In this document: positions 9,612 through 17,496 of the stretch, piece by piece | How positions within the stretch are numbered: position 1 is the stretch's first letter | How the letters are laid out: the number at the start of each line of letters is the position of its first letter | NCBI GenBank assembly: GCA_905236515.1 | Contig: CAJOQP010000120.1 | Coordinates: forward strand, 1 to 48,260 | Length of the DNA: 48,260 nt | Direction: 5' to 3' | Source: an uncultured Oscillospiraceae bacterium | GTDB lineage: Bacteria; Bacillota; Clostridia; Oscillospirales; Oscillospiraceae | Position numbers and translations under genes: made by a program | The notes under the pieces: generated by a model | What the model was told of the DNA's origin: nothing | Database searches by the model: none | The model's input: only the letters and a program-made list of their open reading frames with translations

Positions 9612-10550
9612 TCAACCGACTTTAGCCTGAATCCATTTCAGGATATCTTCATAGACCTGCTCTTTGTTGATCTCGTTGAGCATCTCATGTCTTCCACCGG
9701 GATAAAGGGTGAGAGTAACATCTTTTACACCGGCCTTTTTGTATGCTTTGTAAGCTTTCTTCGGGCCTTTGCCTTTTTCGCCGACAGGATCTTGATCTCC
9801 GGAGAAGATTAGGATGGGCATGTTTTTGTTGACTTTGGCGATGTTTTTCTTGTCGGTAACAAGCTTGATGCCGCCAAGCATATCACGGTATACACTGCAG
9901 CAAGCAACATAACCATAATCCGGATTGGCATCATATGCAGTAACGACGTCCTGGTCGCGGGTCAGCCATGCGCTGGGGCCGTTTTTCGGACCAAAGCCCT
10001 TGTTATATCCGCCCATGGAGAGGTTGTTGATGGTAGTGCCGTCACCTCTGGGGCCGAGTCTGTTGACCAAGTTCTGAGCAACAGCATAGCCGGTTGCGAC
10101 AACGATCTTTGCCTGGTTGCCTGTACCACTGATAATGCAAGCATCAAAATCATTCGGGTATTTGATGATATAAGTTCTGGCAAGGAAGCTGCCCATGCTG
10201 TGTCCCAGAAGGACATGGGGAAGATCAGGGAAGAGCTCTTTGACCTGATTATAGATTCCTTTCAGGTCTGCTACGACATATGCCCATCCGTTTTCCTCAG
10301 CAAAGAAGCCTTTGTCTTTCGGATCCTGAACAGATTTGGCATGTCCAAGATGGTCGTTTCCAATAACGACATAGCCGTTTCTAGCCAGGAACTGAGCGAA
10401 GTCATCATAACGGTCGATGCCCTCAGCTATACCATGAGATAACTGAACGGTTGCCTTGATATCCGTAGCGGCATCGGGTATCCACATGCGCACATAGATC
10501 TGATTTTTCCCTGTGGAAGAAGGAAAATAAAATTCTTTCTGTTCAGGCAT
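9612..10550 (-). CDS. Alpha/beta hydrolase, monoacylglycerol lipase/lysophospholipase-like
   Basis: A serine hydrolase of 312 residues. The nucleophile elbow is GHSMG with Ser near residue 118. The acid is probably in IFSGDQDPVG and the His in GGRHEMLNE, completing the triad. The oxyanion region is LSHGIAEG, and NDHLGHAKS matches the NDH.GHG segment of monoglyceride lipases (PldB/COG2267). It has no signal peptide, so it is probably cytosolic. It likely cleaves monoacylglycerols or lysophospholipids; the exact substrate is inferred. GGGAGGAA precedes the ATG. It is divergent from glpK, which would use the glycerol released. Confidence 0.85.
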   Translation of the reverse strand: MPEQKEFYFPSSTGKNQIYVRMWIPDAATDIKATVQLSHGIAEGIDRYDDFAQFLARNGYVVIGNDHLGHAKSVQDPKDKGFFAEENGWAYVVADLKGIYNQVKELFPDLPHVLLGHSMGSFLARTYIIKYPNDFDACIISGTGNQAKIVVATGYAVAQNLVNRLGPRGDGTTINNLSMGGYNKGFGPKNGPSAWLTRDQDVVTAYDANPDYGYVACCSVYRDMLGGIKLVTDKKNIAKVNKNMPILIFSGDQDPVGEKGKGPKKAYKAYKKAGVKDVTLTLYPGGRHEMLNEINKEQVYEDILKWIQAKVG

Positions 10551-10591
10551 GGTAAATTCCTCCCACTTATGTTAATATAATCTTAACTTAC

Positions 10592-10620
10592 ATATTAATT
10601 CTGAATTAAAAATATGTCAA
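10592..10620 (-). promoter_or_regulatory. Strong promoter of the hydrolase gene
   Basis: On the minus strand there is a consensus TTGACA, a 17-base spacer and TAATAT, with a leader of roughly 35 bases to the ATG. It occupies most of the 88-base gap to glpK. I see no equally good forward promoter for glpK. Confidence 0.8.
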
Positions 10621-10638
10621 CAGAAAGGTAAATGTGAT

Positions 10639-12153
10639 ATGGACGGATATATTCTTGCATTCGATCAAGGCACAACCAGTTCAAGAGCAATCATTTTTGA
10701 TGCCCTTGGAAAACCTGTTACCGTTGCACAGTATCCATTCCCGCAGATCTATCCTCATCCCGGTTGGGTAGAGCACGATCCCATGGTCATTCTGAACACT
10801 GAGATCGAAGCTGCGGGTGAAGCATTTGAAAAGAGTGGTCTGTCTCCAACGGATATCGCAGGCATCGGTGTTACAAACCAGCGTGAAACCACTATCATCT
10901 GGGACAAGAAAACCGGTCAACCGATCTATAATGCTATCGTATGGCAGTGCCGGAGAACCGCTCCCATCTGTGATGAGATTATTGCTGCTGGAATGGAAGA
11001 TTATATCAGAGAGAAAACCGGTCTTCTCATCGATGCTTACTTCTCCGGAACCAAAATTAAATGGATCCTGGATAACGTTCCTCATGCTCGTGAAAGGGCA
11101 GAAGCCGGAGAGCTTCTTTTCGGAACGATTGATACCTGGCTCATCTGGAATCTGACAGGCGGAAAAGCGCATGTATCCGATTATTCCAACTGTTCCAGAA
11201 CCATGCTGTTCGATATCAATGAACTGAAGTGGGATGAAAAGATCTGCAACTTCCTTGATATCCCCATGTGCATGCTTCCGACTCCGGTACCGTCTTCTCA
11301 GGTTTATGGTACTGTCGCTCACGATGTCAAAGGACTGGAAGCTCTTGAAGGAGTTCCTGTATGCGGCAGCGCTGGCGACCAGGCCGCAGCCCTTCTCGGG
11401 CAGGCCTGCATCGAACCCGGTTCTGCCAAAAATACTTACGGCACCGGCTGCTTTACTCTGATGAATACCGGTGAAGAGTCCACACGTTCCAAAAACGGCA
11501 TGCTTACCAGTGTTGCCTGGAATGTAAACGGCAAGACAACATATGCTCTGGAAGGCAGTGTGTTTAACGCCGGAAGCTCCATCCAGTGGCTTCGTGATGA
11601 ACTTGAACTGATTGGAACTGCACGGGAATGTGATCTGCTGGCAGAGAGCGTTCCTGACAATGGTGGCGTCTATCTTGTCTCTGCATTTACAGGTCTTGGC
11701 GCACCGCACTGGGATATGTATGCCAGAGGTGCTATCGTTGGTCTGACCCGTGGCTCCACCAAAGCTCATATAGCCAGAGCTACGCTGGAAGGCGTAACCT
11801 ATCAGGTCAAGGATCTTCTGGTCGCCATGGAGCATGATTGTGGTCATGAACTGTCAGAACTGAAAGTCGACGGCGGCGCTTCCGTGAGCAACTTCATGAT
11901 GCAGTTCGAATCGGATCTGCTTCGTAAACCCATTGATCGGCCGAAAATGGTCGAAACCACTGCTTTCGGTGCTGCTTTCCTGGCCGGACTTGCCGTTGGC
12001 GTATGGAATGATATTTCTGATATCAAAAAAATCCGCCAGTCTGACAAGATCTTCACTCCGCAGATGGATAAAGCACTTGCCGATCATTACTACAGAAAAT
12101 GGAAAAAAGCTGTAGAAAGAGCAAAGAACTGGGAAACGGATGACGAGGATTAA
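10639..12153 (+). CDS. glpK: Glycerol kinase
   Basis: A FGGY-family kinase of 504 residues that makes glycerol 3-phosphate from glycerol and ATP. It has AFDQGTTSSRAIIFD at the N-terminus, TNQRETTIIWDK, GSAGDQAAALLGQ, KNTYGTGCF and the C-terminal FGAAFLAGLAVG, all typical. The loop that in many Firmicutes holds a His phosphorylated by HPr (YHFYGQ in Bacillus and Enterococcus enzymes) is replaced here by a different, longer segment (HDVKGLEALEG), so PTS control may be absent or altered. No glpF or glpD is adjacent. AAAGG precedes the ATG, and a good terminator follows. Confidence 0.97.
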   Translation: MDGYILAFDQGTTSSRAIIFDALGKPVTVAQYPFPQIYPHPGWVEHDPMVILNTEIEAAGEAFEKSGLSPTDIAGIGVTNQRETTIIWDKKTGQPIYNAIVWQCRRTAPICDEIIAAGMEDYIREKTGLLIDAYFSGTKIKWILDNVPHARERAEAGELLFGTIDTWLIWNLTGGKAHVSDYSNCSRTMLFDINELKWDEKICNFLDIPMCMLPTPVPSSQVYGTVAHDVKGLEALEGVPVCGSAGDQAAALLGQACIEPGSAKNTYGTGCFTLMNTGEESTRSKNGMLTSVAWNVNGKTTYALEGSVFNAGSSIQWLRDELELIGTARECDLLAESVPDNGGVYLVSAFTGLGAPHWDMYARGAIVGLTRGSTKAHIARATLEGVTYQVKDLLVAMEHDCGHELSELKVDGGASVSNFMMQFESDLLRKPIDRPKMVETTAFGAAFLAGLAVGVWNDISDIKKIRQSDKIFTPQMDKALADHYYRKWKKAVERAKNWETDDED

Positions 12154-12176
12154 AGACTATTATCTCTCTTAAATTT

Positions 12177-12216
12177 AATAGGAGTGCTGATTTGTACGAC
12201 AGCACTCCTATTTTAA
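12177..12216 (+). terminator. Terminator after glpK
   Basis: AATAGGAGTGCTG and CAGCACTCCTATT form a 13-bp stem with a ten-base loop, followed by TTTTAAAA. It lies before sstT, so sstT is probably transcribed separately. Confidence 0.8.
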
Positions 12217-12252
12217 AACTATAATTAACTCTTTTAAATGAGGTAAAAAATT

Positions 12253-13473
12253 ATGAGTGTCATTAAAAAGTACAGCGAAACCAGCCTGGTGCTGCGTATC
12301 GTGATTGGTCTGATCATTGGCCTTGTTCTGGCTCTGGTCTTTCCGAAAGCACAGTGGATCTCCATGTTTGGTACGATCTTTGTCGGTGCTCTGAAAGCAG
12401 TTGCTCCGGTATTGGTATTCGTGCTGATCTCCAGTGCACTGTGTCAATCCAGGGAGAAGATGGGAAAACAGTTCATTACGATTATTTTCCTCTATCTGAT
12501 CTCTACATTTATAGCGGCTTTTGTCGCTGTTATCGCCAGTGAGATCTTCCCGGTAACCCTGTCTCAGCTTGGCTCCGCTGTGGAAGAAAGCGCCCCTCAA
12601 TCTCTGGGTGATGTATTCTCCACACTGCTTCAGAGCATCGTTGCGAACCCGGTGGGGGCAATTGTCAACGGCAATTATCTTGGCATCCTTTTCTGGTCGG
12701 TTATCTTTGGTATAGCAATGAAGAGTGCATCGGAAAGCTCCAAGAATTTCCTGAATGACGTATCCGATGCTGTAACGAAAATGATCCGCTGGGTCATCAA
12801 TTTTGCACCGTTCGGTATCATGGGTCTGATGTATAACGCGATCTCTACCAGCGGTATGTCGATCTTTACTGATTACGGCAAGCTGGTTCTTCTGCTTGTA
12901 GGGTGTATGCTGGTTTCCGCACTGGTCATCAATCCGATCATTGCTTTCATCTGTATTCACAGGAATCCGTATCCTCTTGTTTTCAAATGTCTGAAGAACA
13001 GTGGTATCACCGCATTCTTTACAAGAAGTTCAGCGGCAAACATCCCGGTGAACCTTGAACTCTGTGAGGACCTCGGGCTTAACAAGGAGATTTATTCCGT
13101 TTCCATTCCGCTTGGTGCAACAATCAACATGGACGGCGCAGCCATCACCATTACAGTAATGACCCTTGCAGCTGCACACACGCAGGGGATCCATGTGTTT
13201 CTGCCGGTTGCCGTACTGCTCAGCATCATGGCAGCACTTGGCGCTGCGGGTACTTCCGGTGTCGCCGGCGGTTCGCTTCTTCTGATTCCGATGGCTTGTT
13301 CGCTGTTTGGGATCTCCACTGACGTTGCCATGCAGGTCGTCGGTGTCGGTTTCATAGTTGGTGTTATCCAGGACTCCATGGAGACAATGATCAACTCTTC
13401 CTCGGATGTTCTGTTTACCGCTGTTGCGGAATACCGTCAGAAACGGCTTCGCGGAGAAGACTTTCATTTCTAA
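12253..13473 (+). CDS. sstT: Sodium/serine-threonine symporter
   Basis: A dicarboxylate/amino acid:cation symporter (DAACS) family membrane protein of 406 residues with about eight to nine membrane segments. It follows E. coli SstT closely in order: TLFVGALKAVAPVLV-like (here TIFVGALKAVAPVLV), FFTRSSAANIPVN, SVSIPLGATINM, ASGVAGGSLLLIP-like (TSGVAGGSLLLIP) and QDSMETMINSSSDVLFTAV. It imports serine and threonine with sodium. GAGG lies nine bases before the ATG. A TATAAT at 12220-12225 lacks a clear -35 box. The transcript ends at the hairpin at 13481. Confidence 0.95.
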   Translation: MSVIKKYSETSLVLRIVIGLIIGLVLALVFPKAQWISMFGTIFVGALKAVAPVLVFVLISSALCQSREKMGKQFITIIFLYLISTFIAAFVAVIASEIFPVTLSQLGSAVEESAPQSLGDVFSTLLQSIVANPVGAIVNGNYLGILFWSVIFGIAMKSASESSKNFLNDVSDAVTKMIRWVINFAPFGIMGLMYNAISTSGMSIFTDYGKLVLLLVGCMLVSALVINPIIAFICIHRNPYPLVFKCLKNSGITAFFTRSSAANIPVNLELCEDLGLNKEIYSVSIPLGATINMDGAAITITVMTLAAAHTQGIHVFLPVAVLLSIMAALGAAGTSGVAGGSLLLIPMACSLFGISTDVAMQVVGVGFIVGVIQDSMETMINSSSDVLFTAVAEYRQKRLRGEDFHF

Positions 13474-13480
13474 ATCATCT

Positions 13481-13512
13481 GGTGCTGTCAATCCAGACAG
13501 CACCATTTTTTT
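13481..13512 (+). terminator. Terminator after sstT
   Basis: GGTGCTGTC and GACAGCACC form a 9-bp stem with a six-base loop, followed by ATTTTTTT. Confidence 0.9.
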
Positions 13513-13528
13513 GATTTGAATATTGAAA

Positions 13529-13561
13529 CGCTCCTTTGAAATGAGAGATTTCAAAGGAGCG
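13529..13561 (-). terminator. Hairpin at the convergent junction, probable terminator of the membrane protein gene
   Basis: CGCTCCTTTGAAAT and ATTTCAAAGGAGCG form a perfect 14-bp stem with a five-base loop. Neither flank has a long T run; the minus-strand side (GCGTTTCAATATT) is slightly better. Confidence 0.55.
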
Positions 13562-13573
13562 TGAATAATATAT

Positions 13574-14062
13574 TCAGTTTTTGAATTCTGGTATCAGAAT
13601 TGTTTTATCAAGATTCATGTCGTTCATTCTGTTTTTCATTGCTGGAATTTTGCTGTTATACATTGCGGTACGCAACTCATCATCAAAAACGAACCGGTAA
13701 TAGGTTGAACAGAAGTCCTTGAAATTACGCTCTGTGTATTCGCTGTATCGCCCAAGGAATGTGATCACGCCAACTGCTCCGCCGACCAGAAATGAAATGA
13801 AAAGATAAAGATGATTCCGGCAGAGATAATATGCCAGGAAGCAGAGACCAAAGCTGATCAGGATCCATACGATGATATTGATCGTAAGATAACGGAATGA
13901 ATTGATGGAGATAATCTTCTCCCAGTCATCCGATAGTTTTTTGAACCGTTTCAGCATTGGGTGTACGGTTGTAAAGTTAAATACAAACTGACGGACAACT
14001 AAGAAATACCATAGCCATCCAACCAGAAACATAAGAGCAACATACAAAACTTGATTGGCCAT
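13574..14062 (-). CDS. Unrecognised small membrane protein
   Basis: A 162-residue protein that I do not recognise. Three hydrophobic stretches are visible: near residues 4-28 (YVALMFLVGWLWYF), around 60-82 (IIVWILISFGLCFLAYY) and around 87-107 (YLFISFLVGGAVGVITFLG). A polar C-terminal part of about 50 residues would face one side of the membrane. There is no catalytic motif and no cleavable signal. GGAG lies about ten bases before the ATG. It is transcribed alone, convergent with sstT and divergent from the Asp23 gene, so context gives no function. Confidence 0.8.
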   Translation of the reverse strand: MANQVLYVALMFLVGWLWYFLVVRQFVFNFTTVHPMLKRFKKLSDDWEKIISINSFRYLTINIIVWILISFGLCFLAYYLCRNHLYLFISFLVGGAVGVITFLGRYSEYTERNFKDFCSTYYRFVFDDELRTAMYNSKIPAMKNRMNDMNLDKTILIPEFKN

Positions 14063-14089
14063 AATTCCATCTCCAAGATGTTTTTTACC

Positions 14090-14118
14090 ATACTATCATC
14101 ACTCGAAGTCAGAAGCAA
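14090..14118 (-). promoter_or_regulatory. Promoter of the small membrane protein gene
   Basis: On the minus strand TTGCTT, a 17-base spacer and TAGTAT, about 30 bases before the start codon. Confidence 0.6.
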
Positions 14119-14206
14119 TAATTCGAATGTGATAATTGTCTAATTCCGCATCCTTAAATGAGCATAAAATGATACTGTTTTACGCTTTATTTTTTCCTTA
14201 TTGCAT

Positions 14207-14214
14207 GGTAAAAT
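14207..14214 (+). promoter_or_regulatory. Extended -10 promoter of the Asp23-nusB operon
   Basis: TGGTAAAAT carries the TGn extension. The -35 position (TTTATT at 14186) is poor. It heads the long forward run that starts with the Asp23 gene. Confidence 0.6.
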
Positions 14215-14245
14215 TACGTGAAAATGTATTTGGAGGCTGATATTT

Positions 14246-14608
14246 ATGGCTGATAATTATATTACGCTTCAGGAAGAGAAGGGCAGCATCAATGTTTCTG
14301 AGGATGTGATCATTTCTCTCGTGAATAAAGTCGTCAATGAGATCGACGGCGTCGCTGGTCTTGCCACAACCGCAGGTTCTGAACTTGCGGAACTGATTGG
14401 CATCAAGAATGTCAACAAGGGTACAAAAGTTCAGATTAAGGAAGACTCCTTTATCGTTGACGTGTTGATCCTTGTAAAATATCATTATAATCTTGTAGAC
14501 GTCGCAAAGAAGGTACAGGATGCCATCTATGACGGAGTCATTTCCGTGACCGGAGTCGAGACTGCACAGGTTAATGTTCATGTCTCCGGAATCGCATTTG
14601 AGAAATAA
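14246..14608 (+). CDS. Asp23/Gls24 family protein (YqhY/YloU-like)
   Basis: A 120-residue protein of the alkaline-shock (Asp23/DUF322) family. Recognisable parts are GSINVSEDVIISLVNKVVNEIDGVAGL at the start, EDSFIVDVLILVKY in the middle and the C-terminal VTGVETAQVNVHVSGI. In B. subtilis, YqhY sits next to accBC and nusB and affects acetyl-CoA carboxylase; here nusB follows but acc genes do not. It is cytosolic or membrane-associated through partners. GGAGG lies nine bases before the ATG. The precise biochemical role is unknown in the family. Confidence 0.92.
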   Translation: MADNYITLQEEKGSINVSEDVIISLVNKVVNEIDGVAGLATTAGSELAELIGIKNVNKGTKVQIKEDSFIVDVLILVKYHYNLVDVAKKVQDAIYDGVISVTGVETAQVNVHVSGIAFEK

Positions 14609-14625
14609 CCTTTTTGGAGAAAAAT

Positions 14626-15087
14626 ATGACTAGATCACGAGCCAGACAAATCGCGTTGCAGATTTCCTTTGCCGCATCATCCTCTCAGCAAGAACCCTCC
14701 GAACTCTGTGATGAGATTCTGACCGAAGAATATTTTGCAAGACTATCTGAGGAAGACGATATCTTCAAAGAGAATCCCGGGGCTCAGGAATCCTATATCC
14801 GCCAGCTCACAGCACTTGTAGCGGAACATCGGGAACAGCTGGATAATATCATCTCCAGCTATTCCAGCAGCTGGAAGATCCATCGGATCTCTCCCATGAC
14901 TAAGGAGATCCTACGATGTGCCATCTGCGAGATCCTTTATGTGGAGGACGTTCCGGAGAGCGTTGCAATCAATGAAGCAGTGGAACTGACGAAACGTTTT
15001 GCTGAGGAGGATTCCGGATCCTTTGTCAATGGCATTCTGGGTAAATATGTAAAGGATATGAAGGAGCAGTCCAAGTCCGATGAATGA
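14626..15087 (+). CDS. nusB: Transcription antitermination factor NusB
   Basis: A NusB of 153 residues. It has the helical fold and the family's C-terminal core (IHRISPMTKEILRCAICEIL, SVAINEAVELTKRFAEEDS, FVNGILGK). NusB with NusE binds boxA RNA in rRNA leaders and prevents early termination. The track start at 14614 is a TTG that overlaps the TTGGAG ribosome binding site, so I place the start at the ATG at 14626. The middle part is longer than in E. coli NusB. The stop overlaps the xseA start (ATGAATGA), suggesting coupled translation. Confidence 0.92.
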   Translation: MTRSRARQIALQISFAASSSQQEPSELCDEILTEEYFARLSEEDDIFKENPGAQESYIRQLTALVAEHREQLDNIISSYSSSWKIHRISPMTKEILRCAICEILYVEDVPESVAINEAVELTKRFAEEDSGSFVNGILGKYVKDMKEQSKSDE

Positions 15088-16285
15088 AATGTATTTATCC
15101 GTTTCTGAAGTAAATGAAATAATTAAAAATATGTTAGATAATGAACCCCGCTTTTCCAGTATTATGGTTTGCGGGGAATTATCTAATTATAAGGTCTATC
15201 CGTCCGGTCATCACTATTTTACGTTGAAGGATGCGGAAAGCAGCCTGAAATGTGTGATGTTTCGCAGCAATTCGTCCAGACTTCGGTTTCGTCCTGAAAG
15301 CGGGATGAGCGTTACTGCGATAGGGCGGATTTCTGTCTATCCCCGTGATGGCGTTTATCAACTGTACGTGAATCATATGATTCCGCAGGGGGAAGGGGAT
15401 CTTCAGTTTGCTTTTGAACAGCTGAAGGAAAAACTGGAAAAAGAAGGTTTATTTGATGAACGACACAAAAAACCGCTTCCGGTTTACCCATCCAGAATCG
15501 CACTGGTTACATCCTCAGCAGGCGCTGCAGTTCATGATATGATCCGGATTCTCGGTGAACGCTGGCCGGCTGCGGAGATCCTGCTGGTACCGGTTCGTGT
15601 GCAGGGGGAGGAGGCACCGGGAGAGATAACAAGAGCAATACAATATGTCAATCAGCATCAGCTTGCCGATGTTATCATAACGGGACGCGGCGGAGGTTCT
15701 GCGGAAGATCTCTGGGCGTTTAATGATGAGAATGTTGCACGAGCGATCTTTGCATCTCATATACCTGTCATCTCAGCAGTAGGCCATGAGCCCGACGTTA
15801 CGATATCCGATTATGTTTCCGATTTCCGAGCCTCTACACCGTCCAATGCTGCCGAGATCGTAGTTCCGGATCAGCATGATATCCGACACCGTGTTCGGAT
15901 CCTGTCCAGCCGTCTTGGGCTTTCTATGAATAACATTGTGTCTTCCCGTAGGGAACTTGTATTGAAACTGTCTTCGCGAAAAGTATTGCAGTCACCCTAT
16001 GAGTATCTGAACAACAGAAGTCTGGAGATCGATCGAATGACGGAACGCCTTCTTAATTCTATGAATGGGACGATACGGGATAAAAAAGAGCGTTTTATCC
16101 GAAATGCCGCTTTGCTTGATGCTATGAGTCCATTGGCAGTAATTTCGCGAGGTTATCTCATTGCACAGAATAAGGATAAGGTAATAAGATCGGTAAACGA
16201 TACGAAAACAGGTGACAGCATTCAGCTTCGTCTTTCAGACGGTAGAATCGACTGTACGGTTGATCACATAAATAATGAGGATTAA
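15080..16285 (+). CDS. xseA: Exodeoxyribonuclease VII large subunit
   Basis: The catalytic subunit of exonuclease VII, which degrades single-stranded DNA to acid-soluble oligonucleotides. It has 401 residues. An N-terminal OB-fold (residues about 5-100, with CGELSNYKVYPSGHHYFTLKD) is followed by the catalytic domain with LVTSSAGAAVHDMIR, ITGRGGGSAEDLWAFNDE and SAVGHEPDVTISDYVSD-like segments. A coiled-coil helical arm binds XseB. It overlaps nusB by eight bases; xseB starts five bases after its stop. Confidence 0.95.
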   Translation: MNEMYLSVSEVNEIIKNMLDNEPRFSSIMVCGELSNYKVYPSGHHYFTLKDAESSLKCVMFRSNSSRLRFRPESGMSVTAIGRISVYPRDGVYQLYVNHMIPQGEGDLQFAFEQLKEKLEKEGLFDERHKKPLPVYPSRIALVTSSAGAAVHDMIRILGERWPAAEILLVPVRVQGEEAPGEITRAIQYVNQHQLADVIITGRGGGSAEDLWAFNDENVARAIFASHIPVISAVGHEPDVTISDYVSDFRASTPSNAAEIVVPDQHDIRHRVRILSSRLGLSMNNIVSSRRELVLKLSSRKVLQSPYEYLNNRSLEIDRMTERLLNSMNGTIRDKKERFIRNAALLDAMSPLAVISRGYLIAQNKDKVIRSVNDTKTGDSIQLRLSDGRIDCTVDHINNED

Positions 16286-16289
16286 TTAT

Positions 16290-16523
16290 ATGGATAAGAA
16301 AGAATATAGCTTTGAAGAATCTCTTGAAAAACTGGAATCTATCGTCTCTTCGCTGGAAAAAGGCGATGTTCCTCTGGATGAATCCATTAAACTTTTCGAA
16401 GAAGGTACCGCAATGATCGCTAATTGCAATAAACTTCTGGAAAACGCTGAACAGAAAGTTAAAATGCTTCAGATCGACGAAAATGGAGATCCGAACGAAG
16501 TGCCGTTTGACGAAGGAGAATAA
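16290..16523 (+). CDS. xseB: Exodeoxyribonuclease VII small subunit
   Basis: A 77-residue protein with YSFEESLEKLESIVSSLE and LDESIKLFEEGTAM, the typical two-helix XseB pattern. It binds the helical arm of XseA in a multi-copy complex. The track start at 16275 would put the ATG inside xseA; the ATG at 16290 has GAGG nine bases upstream and gives the normal family length. The next gene, ispA, starts four bases after the stop. Confidence 0.93.
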   Translation: MDKKEYSFEESLEKLESIVSSLEKGDVPLDESIKLFEEGTAMIANCNKLLENAEQKVKMLQIDENGDPNEVPFDEGE

Positions 16524-16527
16524 CCAA

Positions 16528-17388
16528 ATGACTGATTATAAAACAATGATCAATCACGCATTGAATTCTTATTTTCAGGATGCAGGTGTTTCATATCATA
16601 CACTGACGGAATCCATGCGATACAGCCTTCTTGCTGGAGGAAAACGGCTACGCCCTATCCTTGTCCTTGAGTTCTGCCGCATTTCTGGAGGAGACGTCGA
16701 AAAGGCCCTTCCTGTCGCCTGTGCGATTGAAATGATCCATACCTACAGCCTCATCCATGATGACCTGCCCTGTATGGATAATGATGATCTGCGTCGCGGG
16801 AAACCAACCAATCATATCGTGTACGGAGAATGCACTGCTACTCTTGCCGGTGATGCTTTGCAGGCAGAGGCATTTCATTCTATCCTTTCATCGGATCTTC
16901 CTGTGGAAAGGAAAGCAGCGTGTGCGCTGTTCTTGTCGGAGGCAGCAGGTGTAAACGGCATCTGCGGCGGACAGATCCTTGATATTGAAGGAGAGGGAAC
17001 GATCCTTACCACCAAACAGCTGGATGAGATCAACCGCTTGAAGACCAGCGCTCTTCTGATCGCCGCCTGCAAAATGGGTGTCGCTGCAGGAGGCGGTACT
17101 GAACTTCAGATGAAAGCAGCAGAGCAGTTCGGACGGGATCTTGGACTGGCATTTCAGATTCGGGATGATGTTCTGGATGTTCTGAGTACAGAAGAAGAAT
17201 TGGGGAAACCCATCGGATCAGATGAGGAAGAGGGGAAGAATACTTATATGGCTCTTCTCGGACAGGAACAGTGTGAGCAGAAAATCACAGAACTTACGCT
17301 TTGCGCCAAGCATACACTGTCTTCCAATTTTGAAGATTGTGAATTCCTGATGGATCTGGCTGACAGTATGGCGATTCGCCGCAACTGA
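16528..17388 (+). CDS. ispA: Polyprenyl synthetase (farnesyl diphosphate synthase type)
   Basis: A trans-prenyltransferase of 286 residues that condenses IPP with allylic diphosphates. Visible motifs are GGKRLRP near residue 34, the first Asp-rich motif HDDLPCMDND near residue 77 (two extra residues between the Asp pairs, as in bacterial FPP synthases), KTSALL, and the second Asp-rich motif FQIRDDVLDV. The lid segment is GKPIGSDEEEGKNTY. The start at 16483 in the track lies in xseB; the ATG at 16528 has AAGGAG nine bases before it. It lies between exonuclease VII genes and dxs, as in many Firmicutes. Confidence 0.94.
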   Translation: MTDYKTMINHALNSYFQDAGVSYHTLTESMRYSLLAGGKRLRPILVLEFCRISGGDVEKALPVACAIEMIHTYSLIHDDLPCMDNDDLRRGKPTNHIVYGECTATLAGDALQAEAFHSILSSDLPVERKAACALFLSEAAGVNGICGGQILDIEGEGTILTTKQLDEINRLKTSALLIAACKMGVAAGGGTELQMKAAEQFGRDLGLAFQIRDDVLDVLSTEEELGKPIGSDEEEGKNTYMALLGQEQCEQKITELTLCAKHTLSSNFEDCEFLMDLADSMAIRRN

Positions 17389-17418
17389 ATTTTATTCACA
17401 AAATCAATGAATATTCAA

Positions 17419-17458
17419 AAATCACGCTCTTGTTGTGTTGTAAAACAGAGCGTGATTT
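17419..17458. terminator. 12-bp hairpin between ispA and dxs
   Basis: AAATCACGCTCT pairs perfectly with AGAGCGTGATTT across a 16-base loop. The plus-strand flank is only TTTGATATT, while on the minus strand it is followed by TTTTTG. It could be a weak terminator or an attenuator, and it overlaps the candidate dxs promoter. Confidence 0.5.
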
Positions 17459-17466
17459 GATATTAT
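17438..17466 (+). promoter_or_regulatory. Candidate dxs promoter
   Basis: TTGTAA, a 17-base spacer and TATTAT, about 30 bases before the TTG start. The -35 box lies in the loop of the preceding hairpin. Confidence 0.4.
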
Positions 17467-17496
17467 TACTATGATTTTTTTGCCGAGGTTTTTGTC

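Noticed and set aside
10681-11847. 388-codon minus-strand ORF inside glpK
   Set aside because: It lies opposite a certain glycerol kinase, has no family-like sequence and is a reading-frame shadow.
12181-12210. GAGTGCT/AGCACTC inverted repeat resembling the CIRCE heat-shock operator
   Set aside because: The arms are in the opposite order to CIRCE (TTAGCACTC-N9-GAGTGCTAA). It is the glpK terminator.
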